59,530 nucleotides of DNA. Source: Bacteroidota bacterium. GTDB lineage: Bacteria; Bacteroidota; Bacteroidia; 2-12-FULL-35-15. Positions 49,613 through 59,400 of this stretch are shown here, piece by piece. A program made the translations under genes and the position numbers. Below the pieces are notes generated by a model. That model was not told the DNA's origin. It worked only from the letters and a program-made list of their open reading frames with translations, and made no database searches. Location: NCBI GenBank assembly GCA_947479085.1, contig CANJYB010000025.1, forward strand, positions 1-59,530, written 5' to 3'. Every line of letters starts with the position of its first letter. Position 1 is the first letter of the stretch.

Positions 49613-50737
49613 TTATTTAAGAATATTAATTTTAATGGAAGATGCCTGATTACCTACATTCAGCTTTACAAAATAGCAACCATTTACTAATTCTTTTTCA
49701 TCAATAGTAAGTGTATGTTTTCCAGCTGCCATTTGTTCAGCTGCAATAGCATATACTTTTTTACCTAATAAATTATATACCTCCAATCCCGCTTTGTCCG
49801 AAACTTTCAGTTCGAAACTAATGGTGGAAGAAGAGGAGGAAGGATTAGGATAAGCTGCTAATTTAAAATCTTCATTATTGTATTTTTGAATTCCTGAAGG
49901 GTCAGATAATTCGTATGCAAAAATAGAAACACCCTGATCGATTCCACCAAGTGTTTTTTGTCCGGATACCATAGAGTTAGTAATAAATGCCCCACCAGCT
50001 ATACCTGTGTTACTTCCTCCTGCAAGATCTAACTGTGTATCATGAACTAATCCGGTAGGCACACCTGCCATTGTTAATTGTGTTAGAATGGCACTTGTAC
50101 CTGCTGCCCCTTGATCGTAAGCCCATAAATATGGACCACCAGTGGAATAAGGGTCATAAGCCATTCCATATATACCGGTCAGGCCATGTGTTGCTGCCGT
50201 AATTGCAGATAAAGTAGCTCCGCTTAAGCTTACTGCGGTAATATCGGTTGCAAAAGTTCCGGTCCATATACCTCCAGCACCTGCATTAAGTGTTGGGTCA
50301 TAAGCTACATAACGACAGTTGGTGACTGAGGTGGTAATGGAGGAAATTACTGTTTTAGTAACCGGGTTAACTTTATAAATAATATTAGTATTTGCCCCAA
50401 TATAAATATTGGTTCCATCTGTAGAAATACCTCTCGTTCCTGTTATGCCTGCAATAACAAAAGGACTTCCGATAATAGCACCTGAAGCATTTAGGGTCCA
50501 TAAGGAATCTACGCCCCATCGGGAAACCCATAATTCAGTACCTGTCCAACAGGCACCAGCTAAACCAGCTGCAATTGCAGTTGGAGGAGTGTCGAGTTGA
50601 ATGTTCCATAAAGAGCGCTCGGAAACCACCGTTGGAATACCTGAAGCGGAAGGAGGTGCAACTTCGTTAAAATTTTGCTGAGCAAAATGTGAGGAAGTAA
50701 TTGCAAGCAAGGAAAGAGATAGTAATGTTTTTTTCAT
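49613..50737 (-). CDS. T9SS-secreted beta-propeller (NHL/SMP-30-like) protein
   Basis: 374 residues from ATG 50737. An upstream in-frame ATG at 50770 coincides with the -7 element TAAATTTG, so it is rejected. Signal peptide 'KTLLSLSLLAITSSHFAQQN'. Propeller-like repeats: 'TELWVSRWGVDSLWTLNASG', 'GTNIYIGANTNIIYKVNPVT', 'GIYGMAYDPYSTGGPYLWAY'. The T9SS type A domain at the end reads 'LAAYPNPSSSSSTISFEL', 'LEVYNLLGKKVYAI' and 'LVNGCYFVKLN'. Extracellular; function unknown. Confidence 0.85.
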   Translation of the reverse strand: MKKTLLSLSLLAITSSHFAQQNFNEVAPPSASGIPTVVSERSLWNIQLDTPPTAIAAGLAGACWTGTELWVSRWGVDSLWTLNASGAIIGSPFVIAGITGTRGISTDGTNIYIGANTNIIYKVNPVTKTVISSITTSVTNCRYVAYDPTLNAGAGGIWTGTFATDITAVSLSGATLSAITAATHGLTGIYGMAYDPYSTGGPYLWAYDQGAAGTSAILTQLTMAGVPTGLVHDTQLDLAGGSNTGIAGGAFITNSMVSGQKTLGGIDQGVSIFAYELSDPSGIQKYNNEDFKLAAYPNPSSSSSTISFELKVSDKAGLEVYNLLGKKVYAIAAEQMAAGKHTLTIDEKELVNGCYFVKLNVGNQASSIKINILK

Positions 50738-50767
50738 AGTTTGTTGGTTTAAGTTGTTTATACGTTT

Positions 50768-50775
50768 CAAATTTA
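50768..50775 (-). promoter_or_regulatory. Bacteroidota -7 element (TAAATTTG)
   Basis: TAAATTTG on the minus strand, 30 bp before the ATG at 50737. Confidence 0.6.
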
Positions 50776-51020
50776 ATAAAAGTTTTAAGTAAACTAAATA
50801 AATTCAAGGTTTTGTATTACAAATATTCGCACATATTCCACTTCTAAAGTTTCCAGGTTTCTTTTTTATCCTTTCCTTGTCTCTTAAAATAGTGAACGTT
50901 TTGCGCGAAATTTTGGATAAAGGAAATACAAATAAATGAGATTGTCAATGCCCCTGTTTTTTTGGTAAAAACTTATTTCAATTTTTTTCGGGCCTTTCAG
51001 GAGATTTACTGTTAAAAAGC

Positions 51021-51110
51021 CTACCGGAATCGGGTAGAAAAATACCGGAATTGGGTAGAGCCGAAAAGGGCTGAATTTTGCTCAAAAACCTATTTAGGTG
51101 GTTTGGGTAG
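51021..51110. repeat. Short 21-bp repeat array F
   Basis: CTACCGGAATCGGGTAG (51021-51037) recurs 21 bp later as ATACCGGAATTGGGTAG (51042-51058). Degenerate dyads AGCC-N6-GGCT and ACCTATTTAGGT follow near the next two expected phases. Two clear units and perhaps two decayed ones. Confidence 0.6.
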
Positions 51111-51255
51111 AAGGAAAAAAAGAAGCAAATAGAGTAGGGGAAAGGGTAAAATGCGGAAAATACAGGTTCTTCAAAAGTCAAAACGCTTGTAACCTATATT
51201 GATATTGGCTTGTAGAGGAATTGGAGGTTATATAACATCAAAAAAGGATATATTT

Positions 51256-51273
51256 ATCCGTAGAAATACGGAT
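51256..51273. promoter_or_regulatory. Operator-like palindrome upstream of array E
   Basis: ATCCGTA-GAAA-TACGGAT, the same dyad as at 24919. A weak -7-like TATATTCC begins 22 bp after it (51295), close to the 23-bp geometry at 24919. CTTTTGTC, which also occurs in the promoter at 24961, lies further down at about 51350. A repeat array follows in both places. Confidence 0.5.
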
Positions 51274-51409
51274 AGGAAGTGAATTTCATACGCTTATATT
51301 CCGCTTTTTTTAATTGGCAGTTTTTTGGGTAAAACAGCAGATAACTTATCTTTTGTCCCTGGATGAAGAAGCAAACTTTAAAGCAAAATTTTTCTGTAGA
51401 GCACATACT

Positions 51410-51680
51410 GAACTCAGTGGAGCACATCGTGAACTCAGTGGAGCACATTGCGAACTCAATGGAGCACATCGTGAACTCAATAGAGTATATCGTGAACTCA
51501 GTGCAGCACATCATGAACTCAGTGCAGTACATCGTGAACTTAGTGGAGACATCATGAACTTAGTTCAGCACATCGTGAACTTAGTGCAGCACATCGTGAA
51601 CTCAGTGGAGAACATCGTGAACTCAGTCTAGCACATCTTGAACTCAGTCTATGATGTCTTGAACTTAGTCCGGGGGAGGG
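51410..51680. repeat. 21-bp repeat array E
   Basis: Thirteen units of GAACTCAGTGGAGCACATC plus two bases start at 51410, 51431, 51452, 51473, 51494, 51515, 51536, 51556, 51577, 51598, 51619, 51640 and 51661. All steps are 21 bp except one of 20 bp (unit at 51536). Each unit has the small dyad ACT-N-AGT. Because 21 bp is seven codons, three frames stay open and read as heptads such as VEHIVNS; the 20-bp unit breaks each of these frames. Confidence 0.92.
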
Positions 51681-51707
51681 TATCTCCTAAACTAACAGCC
51701 CGAAAAA

Positions 51708-51848
51708 ATGAAAATTATACAGTTGCTTTTCTCGGCTTTATTCAATACAGTATTGCTTTACAGCACTGAACTGGCAGCTATGAAAAACAATAAGCTGGGA
51801 AGCACTAATTTTTTTACTTTCCTTTTTTGGGCTTTTTATTGCCGTTAA
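51708..51848 (+). CDS. Possible small hydrophobic protein after array E
   Basis: A 46-codon frame from ATG 51708 begins 'MKIIQLLFSALFNTVLLYST' and ends 'STNFFTFLFWAFYCR'. It would have two hydrophobic segments. It follows array E in the same orientation as the palindrome/promoter-like sequence at 51256. There is no homology that I recognise and it may be chance. Confidence 0.25.
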   Translation: MKIIQLLFSALFNTVLLYSTELAAMKNNKLGSTNFFTFLFWAFYCR

Positions 51849-51858
51849 GTTTTTTTTT

Positions 51859-52179
51859 TTAGCCTCTGCTTTTTCCTTTTTTTTGCTGTTCAGCAAGTTC
51901 ACGTTCCTGATCCTTTTTTGCCTGCTTTTCCAGTTTGCGTTTTTCTTTTAATAAACGTTCCGCTTCGTCAAACTGAAAAAGTTTTTCAATAATGTACTCT
52001 TCGGTAAAAGGGCAATGTGCTGCCAGGTCTTTTGCCAATATACAATCGGAATATGGATTTTCCATATCCTTGTGAAACACTTCCATTTTTAACTTGGCGG
52101 TGTTGTGGCTTACAAAAAACAGTATTTCCAGGTCGCGGACGTATACTATTTCTCTTTTAAAATAATTTTTCAAATCCAT
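51859..52179 (-). CDS. Hypothetical cytoplasmic protein with basic coiled-coil tail
   Basis: 106 residues. The N-terminal half reads 'MDLKNYFKREIVYVRDLEIL' and 'MENPYSDCILAKDLAAHCPF'. The C-terminal 45 residues are Lys/Glu/Gln-rich ('AERLLKEKRKLEKQAKKDQE') and likely helical. No signal peptide and no known family. It is oriented against array E and the downstream gene. Confidence 0.5.
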   Translation of the reverse strand: MDLKNYFKREIVYVRDLEILFFVSHNTAKLKMEVFHKDMENPYSDCILAKDLAAHCPFTEEYIIEKLFQFDEAERLLKEKRKLEKQAKKDQERELAEQQKKGKSRG

Positions 52180-52779
52180 TTTTATATAGTTCTCCCTGGT
52201 TTATTATACAGGCAATCTCTATGCAAGGCTTAGCGACATTGCCGGAAGTTCCTGGCTGCAAAACAAGGAGATTAAATTTTGCACAGGAATTCCCTTTTTT
52301 AATTAATTCAAATGGCTTTTAAATAAAAACCATATATAGATAACGCAGAAATGTTTAATTTATTGTGTAAAATTTTAAAATAATTGAAAATAAAAATTTC
52401 CGGTTATTTATTTCAGCAATAAATATTATATAAATTATTAACCTCAATACACTCAGAACACTTATCAGTTCTGATTTTGGGACACTGTTGTATTAGTAAT
52501 GAAACTAATTTGGGGATGTCGTTTCAATTATTTATTAATACAAATATAAATAATTTATTTGATAGCAACTGATTTTTTGCTTATCAGGATGAATACTCTC
52601 AAAATTCATCAAATTTCTCAAATTTCTCAATTTTCTCAGTTTATAGCAATTTTATATAAAAAATATAAAATTCGATTAGTTTTAAAAACGTATTGTCCAT
52701 AGGGCATTTAAGACAGAAATTTGTAAATACTTTTACAGTATAAATTATTTTTTAATTATTAATTCTAAAAAAAATTGAA
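52180..52779. other. AT-rich 600-bp intergenic region with inverted and direct repeats
   Basis: No coding region. Visible: inverted repeat CAGAAC-N8-GTTCTG near 52456-52475, ATTAGT-N6-ACTAAT near 52493-52510, and a 9-bp direct repeat CAAATTTCT (three imperfect copies near 52606-52634). A weak -7-like TACTTTTA lies near 52729 before the gene at 52780. Confidence 0.45.
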
Positions 52780-53658
52780 ATGAAAAAGAAAAAAATGACC
52801 GTAGCATTTATGCTGCAAAGAGAAAAAGTAAAGAAGCAATGGATAAAAGAAATGAAGGAATTACATCCTGAAATTTTACATATCGAATTGCTTGCAATTA
52901 TGAAAACTGCAGAGGAGGCTGCGGAGGACAAAAAAAAGAAGTTAAAACAACTAACGGCAAAGGAGCAGGCCGCCATTAAAAAAGAAGTAGGTATTTTACA
53001 TGCCAACCTAATGGCATTACCTCCGTTTCCTTTCGAAAAAATTGTGCCTGCACCGGGCATTAGTTCTTTAAATGCAGCAAAATTGTATTTATATGTTAAT
53101 GATAAATATCCAAAAATCCAGGCTATGCCTGAATTTGCAGCCTGTTCGCCAACCGTACTTTATGTAAAAGCCATTTCTGATGCACTGTATCCTTATGCCA
53201 TGGAGAACGGAAGAAAAATGAGTGGTTCTGATTTGGAAACACGTGATACTTTAACAGCACAATGTAAGGAGCAGTTTCAATTAATGATGTTGAGTTGCGC
53301 ATTGCTTGCTTCGGGTAATAAAGCGCTTTTTCTGCTTACCGGAGTAGCCTGCAAACGGAAAGGAGTGAAACGTAATATTCAAAAAACGCCTCCGAATTTT
53401 AAACTGGACACAAACAAAGGCGTTGGACGAATCGGGGTGGTGATTGAAAAAGTGGAATTTGCAGAAAATTACACGGTTTTTTATGGTCCGAAAGTATATG
53501 ACAAAGCAACATGGAATTCACAAACGGGAGGCCTTCGTCAGGTAATAGAAGACCAGGTGGCAGGTGCTGAATTAAATGTTATAGTTCGTGCAAATGGTAA
53601 AGGTGGCTCGTCTACTGATAATTCGAATCCTCAGAGTAGAGTGGTGCCTCATAATTAA
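52780..53658 (+). CDS. Helical + FnIII-like protein, second family member
   Basis: 292 residues, no signal peptide. A Lys-rich helical N-terminus (1-75) precedes a helical domain with 'NDKYPKIQAMPEFAACSPTV' and 'CALLASGNKALFLLTGVACK', laid out like residues 20-120 of the protein at 25320 (x-GN-x-x-L...TG-x-x-x-x-K). The C-terminal beta region is FnIII-like ('GVVIEKVEFAENYTVFYGPK', 'AGAELNVIVRANGKGGSSTD'). Sequence identity to 25320 is low; the relation rests on architecture. Function unknown. Arrays E and F lie 1.1-1.7 kb upstream. Confidence 0.65.
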   Translation: MKKKKMTVAFMLQREKVKKQWIKEMKELHPEILHIELLAIMKTAEEAAEDKKKKLKQLTAKEQAAIKKEVGILHANLMALPPFPFEKIVPAPGISSLNAAKLYLYVNDKYPKIQAMPEFAACSPTVLYVKAISDALYPYAMENGRKMSGSDLETRDTLTAQCKEQFQLMMLSCALLASGNKALFLLTGVACKRKGVKRNIQKTPPNFKLDTNKGVGRIGVVIEKVEFAENYTVFYGPKVYDKATWNSQTGGLRQVIEDQVAGAELNVIVRANGKGGSSTDNSNPQSRVVPHN

Positions 53659-53678
53659 GAACAAGGATTATTTTAAAT

Positions 53679-53716
53679 AAAAAATCTGTTACATGTGTTT
53701 GTGACAGATTTTTTTT
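53679..53716. terminator. Terminator between convergent genes
   Basis: AAAAAATCTGTTAC pairs with GTGACAGATTTTTT around ATGTGTTT with one mismatch/wobble. Confidence 0.85.
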
Positions 53717-53781
53717 ATCTAATTATTAGATTGAATCTTAAATTTATTTGATTAAAGTTTGAAATCCTGATTGAAAAAAAA

Positions 53782-56109
53782 CTATTGCTTTACCAGTTTG
53801 GATGTAAAAGTGGAGGCAGAGGTAACAAGCCTTATAAAATATACACCTTTGGCGTATTTGCTAAGATTGATGGTATATTTATTTTTTCCTTTTTTGTTTT
53901 CAATACTTTCGCTGAAGACCATTTTTCCATGGGTATCAGTAATTTTTAACAAGGAAGGCAAATCATCATGCAAGGTGTACATAATTTCTGCGATATCATG
54001 TGCAGGGTTAGGCACAATTGTAAATGCATCGTTTCCTTTGTCAATAACTACCGGCACCAGACTCGAATATTCGTAGTGACCATTAAAATCAGTTTGTTTT
54101 AACCTATAGTAATAAGTACCCGTTTTTACATCAGGGTCATTCAATGAATAAGATAAAACGGAAGAACTGTTTCCTCCTGGGGCAGCACTTTTAACCAGCC
54201 CTATGTTTTTATAGGTAATTCCATCTATGGTTCGTTCAACTGTAAAATAATCATTGTTGGTTTCGGAAGCAGTGCTCCATTTGGTATCCACTGATTTGCC
54301 ATTATAAATTGCATCAAAATTTAATAACTCAATGGGCAGAGGGCAGTCGGATACTGTAAAATTAAAATTGGCGGTTTGTGCTGTCCCGCAGGCATCGGTT
54401 ACCGTAGCGGTATAGGTAAAAGTTCCATTAACACTTTGATTTACTACCAAGGTAGGAGAGGCGGTGGCTCCGGGATTCCAGGAATAGGAATAGGAGGGGA
54501 CACCATACAAAGCTGCCGGGTCGAGCGTACTGTTCACCCCGCAACTTCCGGTAATATTCGAAGTGCCACTACCGGCCACATTACCAAGCACTTCCAGCGT
54601 ATGAGCCTGTATGGTCACCGACCAACTATTAAGGTGGGCGCAGGTATTGGTGGCATAGCTACAACTTCCGCAGGTAGCACCTGTGCATCCAAACTGGTTA
54701 AGAAAAAAAGTAAACGTAATATTCTGTGCTGAACAGGAAGGAGGAATACAGGTAGCCATGCTTGTACATCCACTGGAACCAAATGGAAGTGCAGGATTCC
54801 AGGTTCCTAAAAAATTACAACCAAGGCATCGCCATATAGTTCCAGGTGCTCCGGCAGGGGTGGCTCCTCCGCAACTGGAAGTAATGTAAACCTGGTCTTT
54901 ATCAAGTCTGCAATTTTGTGCTCCAGCACAACCACAGGCATTACTTGTATTGGTGATATTCCATGAAGCAGAAAAATCGGTACATGTGGCTCCTCCAGGA
55001 ACTGAAACAACCAATGCATTTGCACAGGTGGCAGGAGATATGGCCGCTCCTATAGTATTTGCGGCAGCATTAAAAGCTCCGTAGGTTACTATCGGGTCAA
55101 CTGTTAAAGGATACGTAATTCCTGCATTATTAAAAACATCAGCATAAACATTTATATCAAGGGCGTTTTCAGAGAAAGTATAATAACCATTCAGTTCCAG
55201 TTTGTCGTGGGCGTTATCAGTAATGTTTACCTGTCCGTAGATATATTGCGACTTCCCACTTTTATCATTAATGGAAATATCGCCAAGAAATCCTTTGGCT
55301 TCCATTTTCCCAGTTCCTTTGCCTATAGTATATTCTTCGGGCAGTTTAAGTGAATCGGTAAAAACAATACGACTACTACCCGGTCGGGAATGAAGAAGAA
55401 TAAAATTGCTTTTGATGGTATGTTCAGAAAACTGAATAATCATGTTTATTCCTGGAAAAATATTATTTACAAGTATTCCATTATCTCCAACGGTATAGTT
55501 TTGCCAGTTGGCAGTATATGCTATTGGGGTTCCGTTGGTATCGTATTCCAGCATAGAAAAATGATTAAACCCGAAAGAGTTTATTCCATCATTCATGGTA
55601 GTTGTTTTTTTATCAATGTCTAAACCGCAAGCCAAAGGTTGTTGTGATGCTTCAAAATGTTTTGCATCAACTTTTTTAAGTTGAGGGTCAATAGAAAGCC
55701 AGTTGCCTTTTTTTAAATAATTGATGGGTAATGATGATTTTTGTAAATAAATAACAGAAGGGTTATCCTGGTCCCTGAAAAACCTTTCGTGTGCAGTACG
55801 TTTTTCAATTTCTTCATAAACATTTTGTAAGTCTGAATCAAATGGCATAAAACCAAAATCAGGATTGTTTTGATTTGCTTTAGGGACATATTTTGCTGCA
55901 AGTGTTTTACTATAAATTTTGCGATTAGTAATCGAAGAATAATTTTCGCAGGAAATGAATTTTAAACCATCATTTTCTAATGTTGTGTCTACATGCGAAA
56001 TAAATTCTTTTGCCACAGGAGTTGAAACATCCTTCTGTGCAGTTGACAAAAAAGGATAAAGCAGAAGTGTTATTAAATACGGAACGAAGAGCAGAAAAAC
56101 CTTTTTCAT
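53782..56109 (-). CDS. Large T9SS-sorted surface protein
   Basis: 775 residues from ATG 56109; a TTG/ATG-type extension to 56133 adds eight residues before the signal and is unlikely. Signal peptide 'KVFLLFVPYLITLLLYPFLS'. The N-terminal half (about 30-350) is a beta-rich domain with 'PLACGLDIDKKTTTMNDGIN' and 'NGYYTFSENALDINVYADVF'. A Cys-rich segment (about 365-480) has 'NTSNACGCAGAQNCRLDKDQ', then a PKD/SprB-like repeat ('GVPSYSYSWNPGATASPTLV') and an FnIII-like region. The T9SS type A domain closes it ('FTIVPNPAHDIAEIMYTL', 'YAKGVYFIRL'). Confidence 0.85.
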   Translation of the reverse strand: MKKVFLLFVPYLITLLLYPFLSTAQKDVSTPVAKEFISHVDTTLENDGLKFISCENYSSITNRKIYSKTLAAKYVPKANQNNPDFGFMPFDSDLQNVYEEIEKRTAHERFFRDQDNPSVIYLQKSSLPINYLKKGNWLSIDPQLKKVDAKHFEASQQPLACGLDIDKKTTTMNDGINSFGFNHFSMLEYDTNGTPIAYTANWQNYTVGDNGILVNNIFPGINMIIQFSEHTIKSNFILLHSRPGSSRIVFTDSLKLPEEYTIGKGTGKMEAKGFLGDISINDKSGKSQYIYGQVNITDNAHDKLELNGYYTFSENALDINVYADVFNNAGITYPLTVDPIVTYGAFNAAANTIGAAISPATCANALVVSVPGGATCTDFSASWNITNTSNACGCAGAQNCRLDKDQVYITSSCGGATPAGAPGTIWRCLGCNFLGTWNPALPFGSSGCTSMATCIPPSCSAQNITFTFFLNQFGCTGATCGSCSYATNTCAHLNSWSVTIQAHTLEVLGNVAGSGTSNITGSCGVNSTLDPAALYGVPSYSYSWNPGATASPTLVVNQSVNGTFTYTATVTDACGTAQTANFNFTVSDCPLPIELLNFDAIYNGKSVDTKWSTASETNNDYFTVERTIDGITYKNIGLVKSAAPGGNSSSVLSYSLNDPDVKTGTYYYRLKQTDFNGHYEYSSLVPVVIDKGNDAFTIVPNPAHDIAEIMYTLHDDLPSLLKITDTHGKMVFSESIENKKGKNKYTINLSKYAKGVYFIRLVTSASTFTSKLVKQ

Positions 56110-56316
56110 GGTATTCTTTTTTAATAAAACCAACTTCCTTAAAAAAGTAAGTTCAAAAAAGCTGCTAATTACTTAACAGTGGATGGTTTTACATAGCACA
56201 AATTTAAAAATAATTATTTAATAAAACTAAATTCACTGTATAATACTTAAACACATTTATTTGATCGAAATAAGAAAGCACCCCGAATAACATAAATCCC
56301 AGAACATATAACAAAT
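56110..56316. other. AT-rich intergenic spacer
   Basis: No gene seen. It lies between the start of the 53782-56109 gene and the terminator of the repeat adhesin, and must hold the former's promoter, but no clear TAnnTTTG is visible. Confidence 0.4.
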
Positions 56317-56350
56317 AAAAAAACCTCCCCTGGTGGAGGGAGGTTTTTGA
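56317..56350 (-). terminator. Terminator of the C-terminal repeat adhesin gene
   Basis: AAAAACCTCCC and GGGAGGTTTTT form a perfect 11-bp stem. On the minus strand it follows the stop at 56417 by about 70 bp. Confidence 0.8.
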
Positions 56351-56374
56351 TTATAAAAACAGAAGCGATACAAA

Positions 56375-56405
56375 CCCTGCCTGTTGCCGAAGCAACAGGA
56401 CAGGG
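56375..56405. repeat. Hairpin CCTGTTGC-CGAA-GCAACAGG
   Basis: A perfect 8-bp stem with a CGAA tetraloop, extended by CCCTG/CAGGG across a one-base bulge. It lies between the adhesin stop and its terminator. I recognise it as like short dispersed intergenic hairpins of environmental Bacteroidota. Confidence 0.6.
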
Positions 56406-56416
56406 AAAGGGGTTAG

Positions 56417-59400
56417 TTATTTAATTATTACCGCTCTTTGATTATAAACATTTGTATCAGTAGTTAAACGGATGAAGTAAATACCCGATTTAAGCTCGTC
56501 TACATTGAAATTAACACTGTAGTTTTCGCCTGCATTGGCTCCACCGTTGTAAATCCTGTTAATCAAATCTCCATTTACATTGTACACTTCCACTGTTACT
56601 TTTGAATCGTAATTTAATGAGTATTCAATGGTAGAGTTATCAATCATCGGATTAGGATATACTTTTAAGTTTCCTCCTAAATCAGGAGTAGCAGTATTAT
56701 CCTGGTTATCCATAGCTATTGGAGAATGACCTGCAACGGCAGGACAAGCTAGGTTTCCGTTGTTCACAGTTCCGTTGTCATAGTTTTGATTCACCATATC
56801 AATTGCTGCATTTACATCAGAAGGAGAATACGTAGAACATCCGCCCAATGCTTTGTTTCCTTCAACCAATAACTGATTAACAGTCATTCCTGCAAAGGTT
56901 CCGTTGGTTATAACCAGGTTTCCTAAAGCAATGGTTGATGAAGAGAAAGCCGCATTGTTGGCATCAAAAGTTACATTTAATTTCAGAGCTACCACTTGTC
57001 CGGCTAATGTATTATTTACATTTGTTGGATTCAAAATGTTACTACTGTTTGTTAATGCAGCCGGAGTACCAGAAGATGGCAGGAAATTATCCACAGCCAA
57101 AGCAGATGACAGTCTGATAAAACGACCGCATGCACCTATTACTAAACCTGAAGGGAAAGATGCAGCAAAGTTAGTATTACGGTAACATCCCCAGTTATTT
57201 CCACTACAGTTTGCACCCCAGCCACCTTGTGTAACTGTTGTAAATCCCTGACAAGCATTCAACTTAATCTTAACGGTTCCGCTTACAGAGCATCCTTTAG
57301 CATCCGTTACAGTAACTGTATAAGAACCGACAGAAAGAATTGCTGTAGCAGTAGTTTGAACAGGGTTGCTGTTCCAGCTATATGAATATGGAGCAGTTCC
57401 ACCAGTTACAGAAGCGGTTGCAGATCCAGTTCCTCCATAAGTTGTAGCATTAACCACATTTATAATTGAAAGTGCAAGGGCATTTGGCAGAGATATAGTT
57501 ACTGTTCCAGTTGCAGCACATCCTGAAGTAGTAGTCACAGTTACTGTATAAGTACCTGCACCTAAGTTAGAGATAGTAGAAGTAGTTGCACCAGTTGACC
57601 AAAGTATAGAACTACCAGCAGCAGAAACTGTACCAGAACCATTGTGACCACCGTTACAAGATACGTTGGTTGAAGAAATGCTTACAACCGGTAGTGGATT
57701 AACAACAATATTGATTGTATTAGAATTTGCATGACATCCGTTTGCATTTGTTCCAACTACTGAGTAGCTACCAGAAGCGTTTACAGTAATTGAAGCTGTA
57801 GTAGCACCGTTTGACCATAAGTAAGAAGTACCACCGGTTGCAGTTAAAGTAACTGAACCACCAGCACATAATGTAGTTGATCCGCCAGCCGTGATAGTAA
57901 CCACAGGCAATGGATTAACAACAACATTGATTGTATTGGAAGTTGCATGGCATCCGTTTGCGTTTGTTCCAACTACTGAGTAGCTTCCTGATGCGTTTAC
58001 AGTAATTGAAGCTGTAGTAGCACCGTTTGACCATAAGTAAGAAGCACAACCTGCAGCAGTTAAAGTTACAGAACCGCCAGCACAGAATGTTGTAGGTCCA
58101 CCAGCAGTGATAGTAACAACCGGAAGAGGATTAACAACAACATTGATTGTGTTAGATGTATTAGTACAACCGAAACCACAAGTACCAACTACTGAATAGT
58201 TACCAGAAGCAGATACTGTTATAGAAGCAGTAGTAGCACCATTGCTCCATAAGTAACTAACACCACCTGTAGCAGTTAAAGTTACAGAACCACCGGCACA
58301 GAAAGTTGTAGGACCGTTAGCAGTAATTGCTATTGAAGGCAATGGAACCGTAGTTACAGCAACAACATTTGAACCGGAAGTACAACCATTAACATTAGTA
58401 CCTGTTACAGAATAAGAACCTGAAGCATTAACTGTTATAGAAGCAGTAGTTGCGCCATTGCTCCATAAGTAAGAAGTAGCACCTGTTGCTGTTAAAGTTA
58501 CTGAACCACCGGCACAGAAAGTATTAGGGCCGTTAGCTGTTACAGCAACAGTTGGTAAAGGATTTACAGTTACAGTAATTGCATTAGAAGCATTGTTACA
58601 ACCAAAAGCACAAGTACCAACTACGGAATAAGAACCAGAAGCAGAAACTGTGATAGAAGAAGTAGTAGCACCATTGCTCCATAAGTAACTTGAACCACCG
58701 GTAGCAGTTAAGGTAACCGAACCACCAGCACAGAATGTGGTAGGGCCGTTAGCTGTAACAGCAATAGTAGGTAAAGAAATCACATTGACAGCGATAATGT
58801 TTGAACCAGCGTTGCAACCATTTCCATTAGTACCAACCACAGAATAAGAACCTGAAGCATTTACAGTGATGGAAGAAGTTGTTGCTCCGTTAGACCACAA
58901 GTAAGAAGTAGCACCTGTTGCAGATAAGGTAACTGAACCGCCAGCACAGAAAGTAGTTGGTCCGTTTGCAGTTACAGCAACATTAGGAATAGGATTAACT
59001 ATTTTAGAAACAATGTTAGACTCTCCTGTAAAAGAAGAACAACCAGTGCTACGAGAACAACGTAAATAGTATGTTGATTGGGTAATTGTTCCAGTAGGAG
59101 CATAACTAGGTCCATTAGCACCTGGAATTACCACCCAACCACTGTTACCATTATTTACCACGTTAACAGTGTTCCATAACCATACATACTGAACAGTACC
59201 TAAACCACCAGAAGGGTTAGCAATACTAACAATAGTAGAAGGAATATAAGGTCCGCAATGAGCTTCATCATTTCCGATAGAACCAGGGTTAGTAACCTGA
59301 CAACAAACCGGACGAGCAATAGAAACAGGAGCAGAAGTTGCAGAACAACCATTAGCATCGGTAACAGTTACTGAATACGTACCATCACCTAGACCTGAAA

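Noticed and set aside
51254-51631. Open frames on both strands across array E as real genes
   Set aside because: They follow from a 21-bp unit without stops. The 20-bp unit breaks all frames, and there is no Shine-Dalgarno or family similarity. Kept only as a finding.
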